NCBI RefSeq assembly: GCF_963678635.1
Contig: NC_087066.1
Location: 40,261,223-40,325,222, forward strand
Direction of reading: 5' to 3'
Length of the DNA stretch: 64,000 bases
From: Symsagittifera roscoffensis
Lineage: Eukaryota; Xenacoelomorpha; Acoela; Convolutidae
Part shown: in pieces, positions 11,839 to 22,882 of the stretch
Layout of the letters: every line of letters starts with the position of its first letter
How positions within the stretch are numbered: the first letter of the stretch is position 1
The notes under the pieces: model-generated
Database searches by the model: none
The model's input: the letters and a program-made list of their open reading frames with translations, nothing else
What the model was told of the DNA's origin: nothing
Program-made: the position numbers and the translations under genes

Positions 11839-12241
11839 TGATCTAAACTACATTTTATTATTTCATAAACTAGATATTTTACCACTGTAAAATATTTAAT
11901 ATTAACCAATCATAATCCATCTAACTAACAACCCACTTATTTGTAAGTGCTGAAATTACTTGTAATTTCAGCACCAGAGAGATTTGAATTTAACTTAGAA
12001 ATAGTTGCCTCTCCTTCGAGAACTTCCGCAGCCGCAATAAAACCAGTATACTCTAGATCTATTGAGCCTAGCAGAGACTAGTTAAACAACCTGAGACTAG
12101 TAGATATAAGAGTAAGATTAGGATCGATATTAGACTAAGAAGTTGCACGAATCTATCCGGCCGAAAATAAGATAGCGTGACGAGCAGACGGTGTACCCTA
12201 TCCGAAATTACTCTATGAGATAGACCCCCATATCTAACTCA
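11839..12241 (+). repeat. putative 3' LTR, copy 2
   Basis: The sequence shared with copy 3 ends exactly at CTAACTCA (…12241 and …32028); beyond it the two loci are unrelated. LTRs typically end in CA. A matching TG lies at 11839, just after the purine-rich GGATGGGTGGAA, a possible polypurine tract, giving about 403 bp. A TATAAG box-like word sits at about 12106. The 5' boundary is inferred, and no 5' LTR is available for comparison because of the assembly gap. Confidence 0.35.
11947..11974 (+). other. perfect 12-bp hairpin in putative LTR
   Basis: GTGCTGAAATTA is followed by the loop CTTG and then the exact reverse complement TAATTTCAGCAC. In the copy 3 homologue (about 31731-31775) the right arm is rearranged and the hairpin is lost. 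A role in RNA folding or 3' processing is only a guess. Confidence 0.6.
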
Positions 12242-13451
12242 AAAAGGAAAAGTACGGGGTAGGCAGACTTAGAATTTTTAAATTAAATTGATAAAAGTTT
12301 CAATAACAAGGAAATTGCTTAAAGCACAAGAAAAGTCCGTGACATGACAAATAAACCGACAAATTTTTTATTATAAAAAGTGCATATTTAACCTGAAAAT
12401 CTCCTCCCAAACCTCAATTGACACTGCCAGAAGCGGATCTAAAAAATTTCTTCCCCCTCTGTTGTCAAGCCCGCATTACGTTGGAGCGACTGCGGCACTC
12501 AATATTTTTGCGGCTTAAAAAGCGTGTTTACTTTTGCCTGCAGAGTTTTCAGGATAAAATACCATTTCTGCTAAAATATACAACTCTTTATCTACTGTTT
12601 CGCCTAAAGTTAACACTTTTAATTTCGCCAAACCTCGTTTTGGTTAAATAGAGCCGACCTCAATTAAGTAGCCACATTGAAGTGTCTAGATAATAAACAA
12701 TTCGTTTTGCATTTCGCTGCCAAATTTTTCAAAGCTGCAATCATACATAAATAAAATTCATCCAAATTCTTTTAAATCGTTAATATTTTTCTAAGCTTTA
12801 ACTAGTGTCAATTTGAACAAAAACAATTTTTTTAAAATTTGGTTTAATTACAATCCATTTTGTATAATTAAAGACCCATGACATTTTTCAATGTTTTTTG
12901 CCCTATGTTTTTGTAGTTTTGAGTAAAAAAGATACCAGTAACTTTTGATTACTACATCACATAGTGGTTACACTTCCCTCCCACATTCGGATTTTGGATA
13001 ACATAAGCTGCACAACTCTTCTGGCTAAACTTATAGTTTAATCTCAGAAACCGATGCACTACCCCTTGATCAATAATACGAGTTTTTTAGGTTCTTTTTC
13101 TGCTGCATCAGTAATTCAAACTTTTTGCCAGTGATCGACAAGTCATATAGAAAAATTCAAAAAACGAAAACGAACACGGGTTGATAACAACAAACTCCTG
13201 CATCTAAAAATAGATGTCTGAATTCAGCTGATTCAAAGCTGCCTGCTTGTGAAACTAATCTAGAAATCAACTCCAGTCATGTGAACGTTGTAACAACCTG
13301 CAATAAATTAAAAACTGTATCTGGATGATTTACATAAATAACTGCTTCATGGAGATTTCTTCTTCTAAATGCTACTAAATGTTTGTTAAAAAAAAACTGT
13401 TTAATATTCAGTTGATGCACAGAGCTGGTTTAGTTCAATAGTTACTGAGTG

Positions 13452-13498
13452 AACAAGACTGCTCGTGTATCAGGGCAAAGCCCTGAATTTTCCGAATG
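13452..13498. repeat. hairpin-bearing dispersed repeat, unit 1
   Basis: AACAAGACTGCTCGT, two extra bases, then CAGGGC-AAA-GCCCTG (perfect 6-bp stem at 13471-13476/13480-13485), then AATTTTCCGAATG. It matches unit 2 about 325 bases downstream almost base for base. Confidence 0.6.
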
Positions 13499-13776
13499 TC
13501 CTTCACTTCATATCGAATAGTTTTTGGAAAAAAATATTGAAAACTTATACAGTTTGGACAATATCAAAGTAAAAAATTTCGAGTCGTGCGAAATTAACAA
13601 CACCAATTAGCTAGCGTCAATTCAATTTGGAACGATTTTGTTGTGCGGGATAATTTGCCACGCGCAAATAATTCGTGTTACGCTCTCAGCATTATGAATA
13701 AACTCTTCAAAGCGCGCATAATTTAGTCCAGAACATGGCAAATTTGGCAATTTTCAATCCCGCAGAACTTTAAAAA

Positions 13777-13820
13777 AACAAGACTGCTCGTATCAGGGCG
13801 AAGCCCTGAATGTTCCGACT
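13777..13820. repeat. hairpin-bearing dispersed repeat, unit 2
   Basis: Same word order as unit 1. The stem CAGGGC-GAA-GCCCTG is at 13794-13799/13803-13808, with a one-base change in the loop. The stem is perfect in both units while the loop differs, compatible with selection on structure or with recent duplication. Confidence 0.6.
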
Positions 13821-14104
13821 GCCTTTTAATGTTTATGGAGCAGTAATAACCTATAAAAAATAAAAATGTATTAAAATTAAATGAAATTTTTTTTCTAAAA
13901 TTTGAAATTTTTTATGAAAATCATCCCCCCACACGCCATATTAAGTACAAAAGGGTAGATTTCGCTACTTGTAACAAATCAATTATGGCAAATAAGCTTC
14001 GTTAAATCAATTTGGAACAATTTCTAAGACGGATTAACTCTCCAACTACGCGTTAATTGTCCCAAATTGGCCTAATTCGCAATCTTTAAACCCCCATAAC
14101 TTTA

Positions 14105-14480
14105 CGAAAAATGATCACAGGTAAAATATCTTTTCAAATTTGAGCTCAGGAAAACAATAGCTTTCGAATGATATAAAAAAAATTCCGTCAAAAATGGCTA
14201 GTTGAAAAGTCGAAATTTGTCTGAAGAAGAAAAAACCCACCCCGAGCACAAATATTCCGTTACTTTCGTATCAAAAGTCGGAACAATAATCAGAGGTTAA
14301 ATATATTTTAACATTTGAACTCAACGAGTTGATATCTTCAATAATGAAAAAAATTTTTGTTGAAAATTATTATTTCGATCGGTGAAAATTGACTGAATGA
14401 AAAAAAACACCCCGAGCATAAGTATTCCGTTTTCTTCGAAAGTCGGAGCAATCACACAAACTGTCGTATTTTTGACTGAA
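14105..14480. repeat. degenerate ~170-bp tandem repeat
   Basis: CACCCCGAGCA followed by an AT-rich word and TATTCCGTT recurs at 14238 and 14408 (period 170). Surrounding words (a CAG/AGAGGTTAAATAT block, AGTCGGA) recur at a similar offset. It runs into the assembly gap, so the array may be longer than shown. Confidence 0.45.
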
Positions 14481-14500
14481 GGAGAAAACATTTCATCGTA

Positions 14501-14700
14501 NNNNNNNNNNNNNNNNNNNNNNNNNNNNNNNNNNNNNNNNNNNNNNNNNNNNNNNNNNNNNNNNNNNNNNNNNNNNNNNNNNNNNNNNNNNNNNNNNNNN
14601 NNNNNNNNNNNNNNNNNNNNNNNNNNNNNNNNNNNNNNNNNNNNNNNNNNNNNNNNNNNNNNNNNNNNNNNNNNNNNNNNNNNNNNNNNNNNNNNNNNNN
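14501..14700. other. assembly gap (200 N)
   Basis: Exactly 200 N bases, a typical placeholder of unknown true size. The 5' LTR, primer-binding site and gag start of copy 3 would be expected here. Confidence 0.95.
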
Positions 14701-16012
14701 CATCACCACCCCAAACGTCAAAACACACAAAGTAAGAACCGAAATCGCCGCATTTTCAGCATTTTTAGACGCAGTTCGTGAAAACTTTACCAATAATGAT
14801 GTTTCACAAAACACTAAACATGATTTACAAAAAATACTAGCATGGTTCATAATTGATTATTTTACACATAACATCGATTTAATTGACCAAGCAAAAAAAA
14901 TTTTAGACCTCAAAACACCAATGACGACACTGTCACTGCAGAACAATCAGATTATGTTTGGGACCCTGAATGGTCTCACCCACTATTCCTGAACATCCCA
15001 GTTGACATCTCTAGTCAAGCAATAAATACAATATCTATTCACCCAGAATACGTAAAAAATATTACCATTAACAATTGATGCAACACCTTTAAATTATAAT
15101 ACATCTTTACCTGATACACAAAACAACAGTTTAAACTCAACAGTCATACATCATGAAAACCTCAATGGAACTAGACATCTTACACAGCAAGATATTCAAA
15201 CACCATCACACTTCATAAATGAAGAAATAGTATACACAACAGCAACAACTACACAACAAAGTATCCCACCAATACATCCAAATCTTACAACACCAAAAAA
15301 TACAAATACAACATTACCACAAGTAACCCTACAATCAACCGTAAAACACACGGTTGCTCCTAAATATTCACATATGGATTACCAGACATTTAGTCCATTG
15401 ACAAAACAGCCAAAACTACCAAGAACATTCACAAGAAGCAACTTTGCAGAACACAATTATAATTACGCGAATCCGTCAAGAACAAATAAACCCCTACGAA
15501 AAAATAATAATCATGTATATTCCCGCAATTGGAATGTTCCAAATATATCAACCAATTCATTAATATTCCAAAAAAATTCACACCCGCCACACGATCACAG
15601 TGAAAATTAACCATTTTTTCAACAAAACAAAAATAGGCAACAAACACCCTATTATTCGAATTATTTATCATCAGATGATGATGATTATTTTCAACCCAAT
15701 ATTTTTGCACCATTTACACAAGAATATCGCACACAAAGATCACGACAATCTCAGCCATCCCGAAATATAAACGTTTACCCACAAAATCAAACAGATATAC
15801 AGAATCAACAACCAATGCATATACCAAACTCAATGAGTACACAATCTTTTCAACCTATACAATCACAAAACCGAATAACAATGCATTCCTCCCTACCAAC
15901 TCAAATGCAAAATGAAATACCATTACCATATTACTTACAGCAACATGAAATTACAAAAATCAACTTACAAACTTTTCGCAAATACCAAATGCCGCAGAAT
16001 CACTGCAAATGA
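14701..16012 (+). pseudogene. gag: gag N-terminal region (Asn/Gln/Pro/Thr-rich), copy 3
   Basis: Emerges from the gap already in frame (frame 2, no start visible). It encodes about 75 residues of ordered sequence, then shifts frame near 14925 and reaches a TGA near 15077. From 15100 the sequence is a low-complexity Thr/Gln/Asn/Pro-rich region. It is open from about 15374 to TAA 15608-15610 and, in the same frame, on to TGA 16010-16012. This is an unstructured gag arm ahead of the capsid domain. Several indels and stops show it is dead. The gag assignment rests on continuity with the capsid and zinc knuckle downstream. Confidence 0.6.
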
Positions 16013-17561
16013 CGATGAATCCATATCTCATGGGAGGATCGTCAATAACATCTAATAAACCATTGATGGTATTCACAGGAACAGACCCTGAATACTCAGT
16101 AGAAGATTACCTAAACGCAGTCACAGCAAATTTAATTTTGAATATAGGACCTGAACCAATTAACACACCACTTCATCAAAATTGGATACACAGACGCACC
16201 GCGTTAAAACAAACAACACTAGATGGCGCAGCCCAAAAATGGTTTTCAGTACTACCTATAGATACAAAATCAGATTGGAAAAGATTCACACAAGAAGTTT
16301 CAAAATGTTTGATTCTGAAAGAAACAAACAACATCAAAGAGTTTTATGAAATGAAATTCGCAGATTACCATATGAAAAAATTAAACAATTAGCAGTTAGA
16401 ATCGAATCACTAGTTCGAAAAGCATATATTTTTAATACACATGATTACAAAAACACAAAAATGACAGAAATTTTAATGTTGACCTTAGCACCTCAACTAA
16501 GGAAAATAGCAATAAGGAAAAGAGCATCTCATCCTTCCTCAATTCGAGAACCAGATTTAGATTTTAGAAAACTAGTAGATAAACTAGAACAAGCAGAAAT
16601 CGCAATGAAACTTGAAGAAACAGAAAATCTAAAACTACAGTATGTTAATCACATCAAAACAAATACTACATATATAAATAATATACAACAACCAGATATA
16701 GACCTATCTGAAAAGATCACTGAAATTCCAAACATTTATGAAAGTAACCCAAATTTTAAAGGTAAACCATCTTTCAAAAAATGGTGTAATTATTGCCGAC
16801 GATACGGACACAGTATTTCCGCATGTAGACAAAAACAACAAGACAATCAGAATAATCCACAAAAACACAAAGAACCAAATATGTCATTTTATCAATACAT
16901 GAAAAAAGATCAAAACCTATCAAACAAAAATATACACAGTAATAATAGCTCTGGAAAACCACTTCCAAGCACTCCAAGTTATTCTAGAAATCAATCACCA
17001 TATAACTCTAATTATAGAGGTAGATCACCTGGACAAAGAAATTCACGAAATTTCTTACAAAACAGATATAGCCGATCGAATAGTCGAAATAACTATCCTC
17101 GATCAAATTCGAACACAACACAATTTGTTCGATCAAGTTCCCAATCAAACTCAAAGAATAGACACTATTCCAATAACAGATCACAAAACTCATCATACAA
17201 CAGAAATAAAATCTATTCAGATAATAGAAATAGAAGTTACTCAAACAACCGAAATCAGAATTACCCAAACAATAGATCACGAAATAATTCATACAATAGA
17301 TCAAACTATCAGAGATCAAATGACAACTACCAAAATCGATCACGAAATAATTCACAAAACCGAAACTCAAGTTATAGCAATAGATATAGAAAATATTCCC
17401 AGTTACCTCATAGGAATAATGACCGTTACCCCGATTCTCAACATCGATATAGAAGTATTAAACCAAAGCATCAACGACAAATTAATCAAGTACAGGCAAA
17501 TGAAGAAACAACTTCAGACCCTCCAGTTATTGATAACACAGAAACTAATGAATTACATTAA
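16009..17561 (+). pseudogene. gag: gag capsid domain, zinc knuckle and RS/RN-rich tail, first copy
   Basis: The capsid part (16009-16392) shows the retrotransposon-gag pattern GAAQKWFSVLP … DWKRFTQE. A frameshift near 16300 and a stop at 16390-16392 break it, and the C-terminal capsid helices continue at 16461 in another frame. A CX2CX4HX4C zinc knuckle (CNYCRRYGHSISAC, about 16786-16827) follows: the nucleocapsid RNA-binding element. After it comes about 200 residues of Arg/Ser/Asn/Tyr-rich low complexity (NNR, NRS and SYN words), a basic disordered RNA-binding tail. The frame ends early at 17559-17561 because one base is missing compared with the second copy (GAATTACATT versus GAATTACAATT near 18575). 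Confidence 0.8.
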
Positions 17562-18600
17562 ATCACAATAATTGTGAATCTAGTAGATAAACTAGTAAAT
17601 AAACTAGAACAAGCAGAAATTGCAATGAAACTTGGAGAAACAAAAAATCTAAAACTACAGTATGTTAATCACATCGAAACAAATACTACACATATAAATA
17701 ATATACAACAACCAGATATAGACCTATCTGAAAAGATCACTGAAATTCCAAACATTTATGAAAGTAACCCAAATTTTAAAGGTAAACCATCTCTCAAAAA
17801 ATGGTGTAATTATTGCCGACGATAAGGACACAGTATTTCCGCATGTAGACGAAAACAACAAGACAATCAGAATAAACCACAAAAACACAAAGAACCAAAT
17901 AAGTCATTTTATCAATACATGAAAAAAGATCAAAACCTATCAAACAAAAATATACACAGTAATAATAGCTCTGGAAAACCACTTCCAAGCACTCCAAGTT
18001 ATTCTAGAAATCAATCACCATATAACTCTAATTATAGAGGTAGATCACCTGGACAAAGAAATTCACGAAATTTCTCACAAAACAGATATAGCCGAGCGAA
18101 TAGTCGAAATAACTATCCTCGATCAAATTCAAACACAACACAATTTGTTCGATCAAGTTCCCAATCAAACTCAAAGAATAGACACTATTCCAATAACAGA
18201 TCACGAAACTCATCATACAACAGAAATAAAAACTATTCAGATAATAGAAATAGAAGTTACTCAAACAACCGAAATCAGAATTACCCAAATAATAGATCAC
18301 GAAATAATTCATACAATAGATCAAACTATCAGAGATCAAATGACAACTACCAAAATCGATCACAAAATAATTCACGAAACCGAAACTCAAGTTATAGCAA
18401 CAGATATAGAAATTATTCCCAGTCACCTCATAGGAATAATAACCGTTACCCCGATTCTCACCATCGATATAGAAGTAACACACCAAAGCATCAACGACAA
18501 ATTAATCAAGTACAGGCAAACGAAAAAACAACTTCAGACCCTCCAGGTATTGATAACACAGAAACTAATGAATTACAATTAAATCACATTAATTGTGAAT
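16560..18600 (+). repeat. 1.02-kb tandem duplication within gag
   Basis: Two direct copies meet at about 17580; the offset is 1,020 bases at all anchor words checked (for example AAGCAGAAAT at 16591 and 17611). Identity is very high with scattered substitutions. Each copy has one private lesion: a one-base loss at the end of the first and a nonsense codon in the second. Confidence 0.85.
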
Positions 18601-18914
18601 CCACAGATACTGAAAGTGATAGAGACAACACCATGTCAGTAAATATGATAGCAGTAGAAAATGACTATGAACCTATCATATACGAACAACCCTTCAGCTC
18701 ACATATATATGAAAATCAAATGGAACTATTAAATAATTATTATAAAGAACCAACTAATAGTAATTCACGAGACAATCAAGAAGAAAACAAAATCAACACT
18801 GTAACTAAACCTGATAAAAAAGATAAAACACAATGCTCAAATACAAATCATATTTATCAAAACATCCAAAAAAACAACCAAGAGAAAAAATTTGGACAAT
18901 TTCATTTCTCTTAG
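17574..18914 (+). pseudogene. gag: gag nucleocapsid region, tandem-duplicated second copy, up to protease
   Basis: A direct repeat of about 16560-17580 at a constant 1,020-base offset. The zinc knuckle is inactivated here: the codon before Gly-His is TAA (about 17823-17825) where the first copy has a Tyr codon. The RS/RN-rich tail is intact and open from 17826 to TAG 18912-18914. After the repeat ends (about 18600) there is unique acidic sequence, about 100 residues, as a linker to protease. The TAG separates gag from protease in the same reading frame. Confidence 0.75.
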
Positions 18915-19538
18915 AGAGCCCAAAAAAGAAAAGAATTTCAACCACCAGACCTTGAAATTGATTTTTTAATCGACACAGGAGCAGAATCAAAAATCATTAG
19001 CATCCCTACATGGAATGAAATTAGAATACTACATCCAAATTTACAACCGATCAAAACATCTAGTAAACTAGCAATAGCACAAGGATCAACATTAATAAAT
19101 TATGGAAAAATTCAACTATCCCTTGTTCCCACAAGAACAATGGAACAATACAAAATTTTAAATAAACCATTCAAACAAACATTCCACATCACTGATATTA
19201 AACACAATATCATTGGAATACCATTTATCACTAAATATATACCCACAATAAATATCTTAAACAGTAAATTCCATATAAAAGACAAATATACAAGAATGAA
19301 AAACACAGCCTTAACATTTTTTCAAAGATTGAACAAACAACCACCATTCTTCTCAAAATTCTACCCTATTTATAACCAAGAACGAAAACACCTGAAACCA
19401 CTATCAGGAACAGTATATAACTTTTCAATTAAACAAGTTCATCAATATGACAAGGGTCAAAACAAACAACAATTTTTTATGTCAGATTTCGAATTTCGAC
19501 CAACCCACAAATTTTCAAAATCACAATTTCATCAATAA
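18915..19538 (+). pseudogene. pro: retroelement aspartic protease and linker
   Basis: In the same frame as the preceding gag segment, directly after TAG 18912-18914, and open for 207 codons to TAA 19536-19538. The active-site motif FLIDTGAESKII has its catalytic Asp at 18972-18974. The C-terminal motif NIIGIPFITKY (about 19206) matches the hydrophobic-Gly motif that ends retroviral-type proteases. Such proteases act as homodimers to process Gag-Pol. The remaining residues are a linker toward RT, where frameshifts accumulate (19539-19738). The TAG could be a programmed read-through site or simply a mutation. Confidence 0.75.
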
Positions 19539-20642
19539 AATTTGAAAGAAACACAAATTCTGATATTATATCACTACACGTGTATAATAATACACCGAAT
19601 AGAATAACACTACCCTTAGGACTTTTAGGATATTGTGAAACAAACGCCACAACCTCACCTATCAAAGAATTAGCATACAGAGTGAATAATATATTGCAAT
19701 TATAAGACATTTGTCAATCAACATTTCTTGTTGAAGAATTGTCCATAAAAAATATAATAAGCAATGAACAAAGAAATACAGATTATTTCACAAAAACTCC
19801 ATATTTCAAACCAACATTTGACATAACAAAGTATACTCAAGAACAACAAAAGTTTTTAACTATGTTTAATTTTCAACATTCACAAATAACACAAAATGAG
19901 TTTGATAAATTAGCTAAACAATTAATCAAATATTCATCAGTTTACGCAACAACAAAATTTGACGTTGGAAAAGTTAGTTCATCTCTACACCTTCAATTAA
20001 AACCTGACGCAGTTTTCAAAAAGCAAAGAGCAAGCAAAGTACCAATCCACTTACACGATAAAGTCAATAGATTACTAAGTATTTTAGAACAATACGAAAT
20101 CATATCACCAGTAAACAAGGAAGAACAACCAAAAGGTAACACCTTCATCAACCCTGTCATTGTTCTAGCAAAAGGTGAATCACTAAAAACAGTTTTAGAC
20201 GCTAGATATCTTAATTCACTAATTGATGAATCAAAATGTAATTGGCCCATTGAACCAATACAAGTTATCTTAACAAAAATAAACGGTAAGTACTTCACAA
20301 CCGCAGATATGAATAGTGCTTACAACCAAATGCCACTAGATGAACAATCAAGACGATTAACACAATTCGTTATTGGAAATCAACAAAACGAATTTAATCG
20401 ATTATTCTGCAGCATTCACAAACAAAAGACGAAATGTTCACAGTTTTAGAACAATATCACAAAATACTCCAAAACAAAAATCTGAAAGCAACCCCAGATA
20501 AATCACCTTTTTTCTTAACACGCGTAAAATTTTTAGGACATAATATTGAACAAAACACTATCACTCCATTAAAATCACGCATTGATACAATTCAAAAACT
20601 CCAACCACCAACGAATAAAAGAAAATCCAAGAGTTCCTTGGA
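19539..20642 (+). pseudogene. pol: reverse transcriptase, YxDD block deleted
   Basis: Linker with frameshifts to 19738, then an open stretch 19739-20449. It contains the RT fingers and palm: SKVPIHLHDKVNRLL, NPVIVLAKGE, TVLDARYLNSLI and motif A YFTTADMNSAYNQMPL, with its catalytic Asp. After about residue 224 the frame jumps directly into sequence normally found after the catalytic YxDD (FTVLEQYHKILQNKNLKATP, 20434 onward). Motif B and YxDD are absent, removed by an internal deletion near 20400-20430. The thumb/connection segment VKFLGHNI is present at about 20525. The enzyme encoded here cannot polymerise. Motif order and residues place it in Ty3/Gypsy (Metaviridae-like). Confidence 0.85.
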
Positions 20643-21119
20643 TTGTTGAACTTCTTAAGTAAATATGTTTATAAAATGCAACTCCACTTAAGACCTTTCT
20701 ATAACATCCTTAGACAACAAAATAATTTTGAATGGACCACTGTACACCAAACACGATTTGACGAAATTAAAAAACTTTTAACAGAACAAATATCAAACAC
20801 CATTCCAGATCCAAGTCAACCATTTTACGCAATGTGCGATGCTTCAAATTTTGGCATCGGCGCAGCACTATTACAATCACATAGTGGAACAAACAAAATG
20901 AATCTCATATCAGCAAATTCACGACTATTTACACAAGCTGAATTAGGACTCTCCACTCTAATGAGAGAATGTGCAGCTATAATACACACTCTTACAGAAT
21001 ATGAATTTCTGATACTTGGATCAAAACACCCAACAGTTTTATTTACAGATCATAAACCAATTATCTTTCTTTTTACACAAAAATCAAACCCAAATCATAG
21101 AATTATAGAATTCAACTAA
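20643..21119 (+). pseudogene. pol: RNase H domain of pol
   Basis: Open for 158 codons but shifted in frame relative to the RT segments on either side. The catalytic carboxylates are visible: Asp in MCDASNFGIGAALL, Glu in RECAAIIHTL, Asp in LFTDHKPI. This is the Ty3/Gypsy-type RNase H, which degrades the RNA strand of the RNA-DNA hybrid. The start FLSKYVYKMQLHLRPFYNIL is the usual palm-to-RNase H connection. TAA at 21117-21119 comes from an indel. Confidence 0.8.
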
Positions 21120-21934
21120 TTTTAATGAAATTCCCAAACTTACATACAGTTTGGACAGCAGGAAAAAACGTTGCATTACTAGATACATTAAGTAGAAATA
21201 CACCACCCGAACTACTTACACAAAAAACCTCAGTTGAAATACCAAAAAATATCAAATTCTATCTAGCAAAAGATGAAACATCACCCAGATTAGAATGCAA
21301 ACATGCAGTAAAAACCGACATTGATCAATCAAAAATAAATAACCTACAACATTCTCCATTCTATCTAGATTGCCAAAATAATCACTATGAAGTAGATTTA
21401 TTAGGAACATCCACGTTTAAACCAATTCCATACTCACATTGGATAAACAATAACACTCGACAAAACAAATAAAAAACAACAACCACATAAAAAAACCTTT
21501 TCTCATTAATTGAAAAAGAAAACTTAACCGATAAAATAAATTCATCAGGACTACAAACAAAGGATTCAAAATACACGATAAATCAAGTATTTAATCTCCA
21601 TGACCCTCTTGATACAATCCCACTATCAAAACTAGAAATTGACAATATTTTTTTCCCACCAACAGAAAAAATTACACCTGAACTTTTAAAACGATACCAA
21701 AATCTTGACCCAGTAATTAGACAACTAAAATCGTGGCACAATTACAAAACAAAACCAGTAAAACCCGATACAACAATTTTAGGAAACAAAACACTCCTCA
21801 GATATTTTCGCAAATTTAATAATACATCAATAAATGAAAATACAGAACTTTTAGAATATCAATTAGAAGATTCTAAAGTCCCCTGTCTCCCCTTAAGTAT
21901 GATATTAATAGCATTCAACATTTCTCCTACTTAA
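21120..21934 (+). pseudogene. pol: pol region between RNase H and integrase
   Basis: Begins with HTVWTAGKNVALLDTLSR, the Trp/Gly/Asn…LSR motif that normally closes Ty3/Gypsy RNase H. A long poorly conserved spacer then leads toward integrase. One frame (frame 2) is kept throughout 21125-22882, interrupted by TAA at 21470-21472, 21488-21490 and 21932-21934. This suggests few indels and mainly point nonsense mutations here. Confidence 0.65.
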
Positions 21935-22882
21935 AATACAAAAGGACACTCCGGTTCAGAAAAAACATACTCAAATTTCACACAAAATTTTTATTTTCCA
22001 AACGCCTCAATATGGATAAAAGTATTATGCACTGATTGTATAATATGCCAATTAAATAAACCTTATCCAAATCAAAAACAAATAGCACAAAAACAAAATT
22101 TTAAAGGACAAAGTTTATATTTCAACCATAGAATTTCATTCGACACAAAAGGACCAATTTCACCATCCTCTGAAGGAAATTCATACATTATGGTTATTGT
22201 TGACGCATTTACGCACTATGTAGCACTCAACCCAGTATCACACTGTAGTGCTTATTACGCTTACACAACACTTTACGAACACTGGATAGCTAAATTTGGA
22301 CTAACCGAAATTTTAGTAACAGACAACGGTACAGAATTCAATAATAACGAAATCATCACACTATGTCATTTATACAACATAAAACACAAACCACGTACAT
22401 CTCATGCACCTTGGAAAAATGGATTAGTCGAAGGTATGAACCGTTCATTACAAGAATACCTTAGATGTATCATTAATGGAAATGATACACGATACACAGA
22501 ATGGTCAGCAGATGTAAAATTATTTCCCTTATCATATAATTCGCAAATAACGACAACCTTAGGAATGTCACCGTATGAAATGGTTTTTAACCAGAAACCA
22601 AGAAAACCAATTATGTTTACAGCAAATGCTCACAAAAACGCACAAGGTTATTGCAAACCAAACAAAGATTCAATATGCTATTATCTACTATTACATACAC
22701 ACGATGAAGACCACTTTCATCACCCTCAAATTCTCAAATTAGCCTCTGGTACACATACGGAATGGACTTTAAATAGAAATAAAAAACACAACGAAATCTA
22801 CCAAAAAGTAACAAAGAAATTGTTACAGAGGCAAAACATTAATAATCAAATTAATTCCGTTTTATGCCAGCCACAGACTTAA
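21935..22882 (+). pseudogene. pol: integrase: zinc-binding and DDE catalytic core
   Basis: Open for 315 codons in one frame. The N-terminal zinc-binding region keeps KGHSGSEKT and CTDCIICQLNK (the His…Cys-X2-Cys half). The catalytic Asp lies in SFDTKGPIS, the second Asp in VTDNGTEFNN, and the Glu in NGLVEGMNRS. The last two are separated by exactly 35 residues, the DX35E spacing of retroviral and Ty3 integrases. SPYEMVFNQKPRKP follows, as in Gypsy elements. It is the best-preserved enzyme in the window. The stop at 22880-22882 is caused by a frameshift just before the GPY/F part. Confidence 0.9.

Larger units (their letters stand above)
12242..14500. other. unassigned non-coding region before the assembly gap
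   Basis: About 2.26 kb lying between the end of copy 2 and the gap. It has no homology to the rest of the window and no convincing gene. The longest + frame (12418-12651, 77 codons) is unrecognised. It contains two copies of a hairpin-bearing repeat (13452-13498, 13777-13820), two diverged copies of a word around TCAATTTGGAAC (about 13620 and 14010), and a degenerate ~170-bp tandem repeat near the gap. It is probably flanking host DNA or old repeats. Confidence 0.5.

Noticed and set aside
12418-12651. A 77-codon + strand ORF
   Set aside because: No recognisable motif, no conserved copy in the window, and no regulatory context. Length is unremarkable for random sequence.
12950-13010. tRNA-like or tRNA-derived SINE A-box (ATAGTGGTTACAC)
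   Set aside because: No B-box (GGTTCGANTCC) follows at the right distance and no cloverleaf can be drawn.
16009-16012. A second ATGA stop-start overlap inside gag
   Set aside because: The upstream frame enters this stop only after a frameshift near 15980; the capsid frame extends upstream of this ATG, so the overlap is accidental.
16774-18486. Minus-strand ORFs in the gag tail (Tyr/Phe/Cys-rich)
   Set aside because: They are reverse-frame shadows of the Asn/Arg/Ser-rich gag tail and appear twice only because that region is duplicated.
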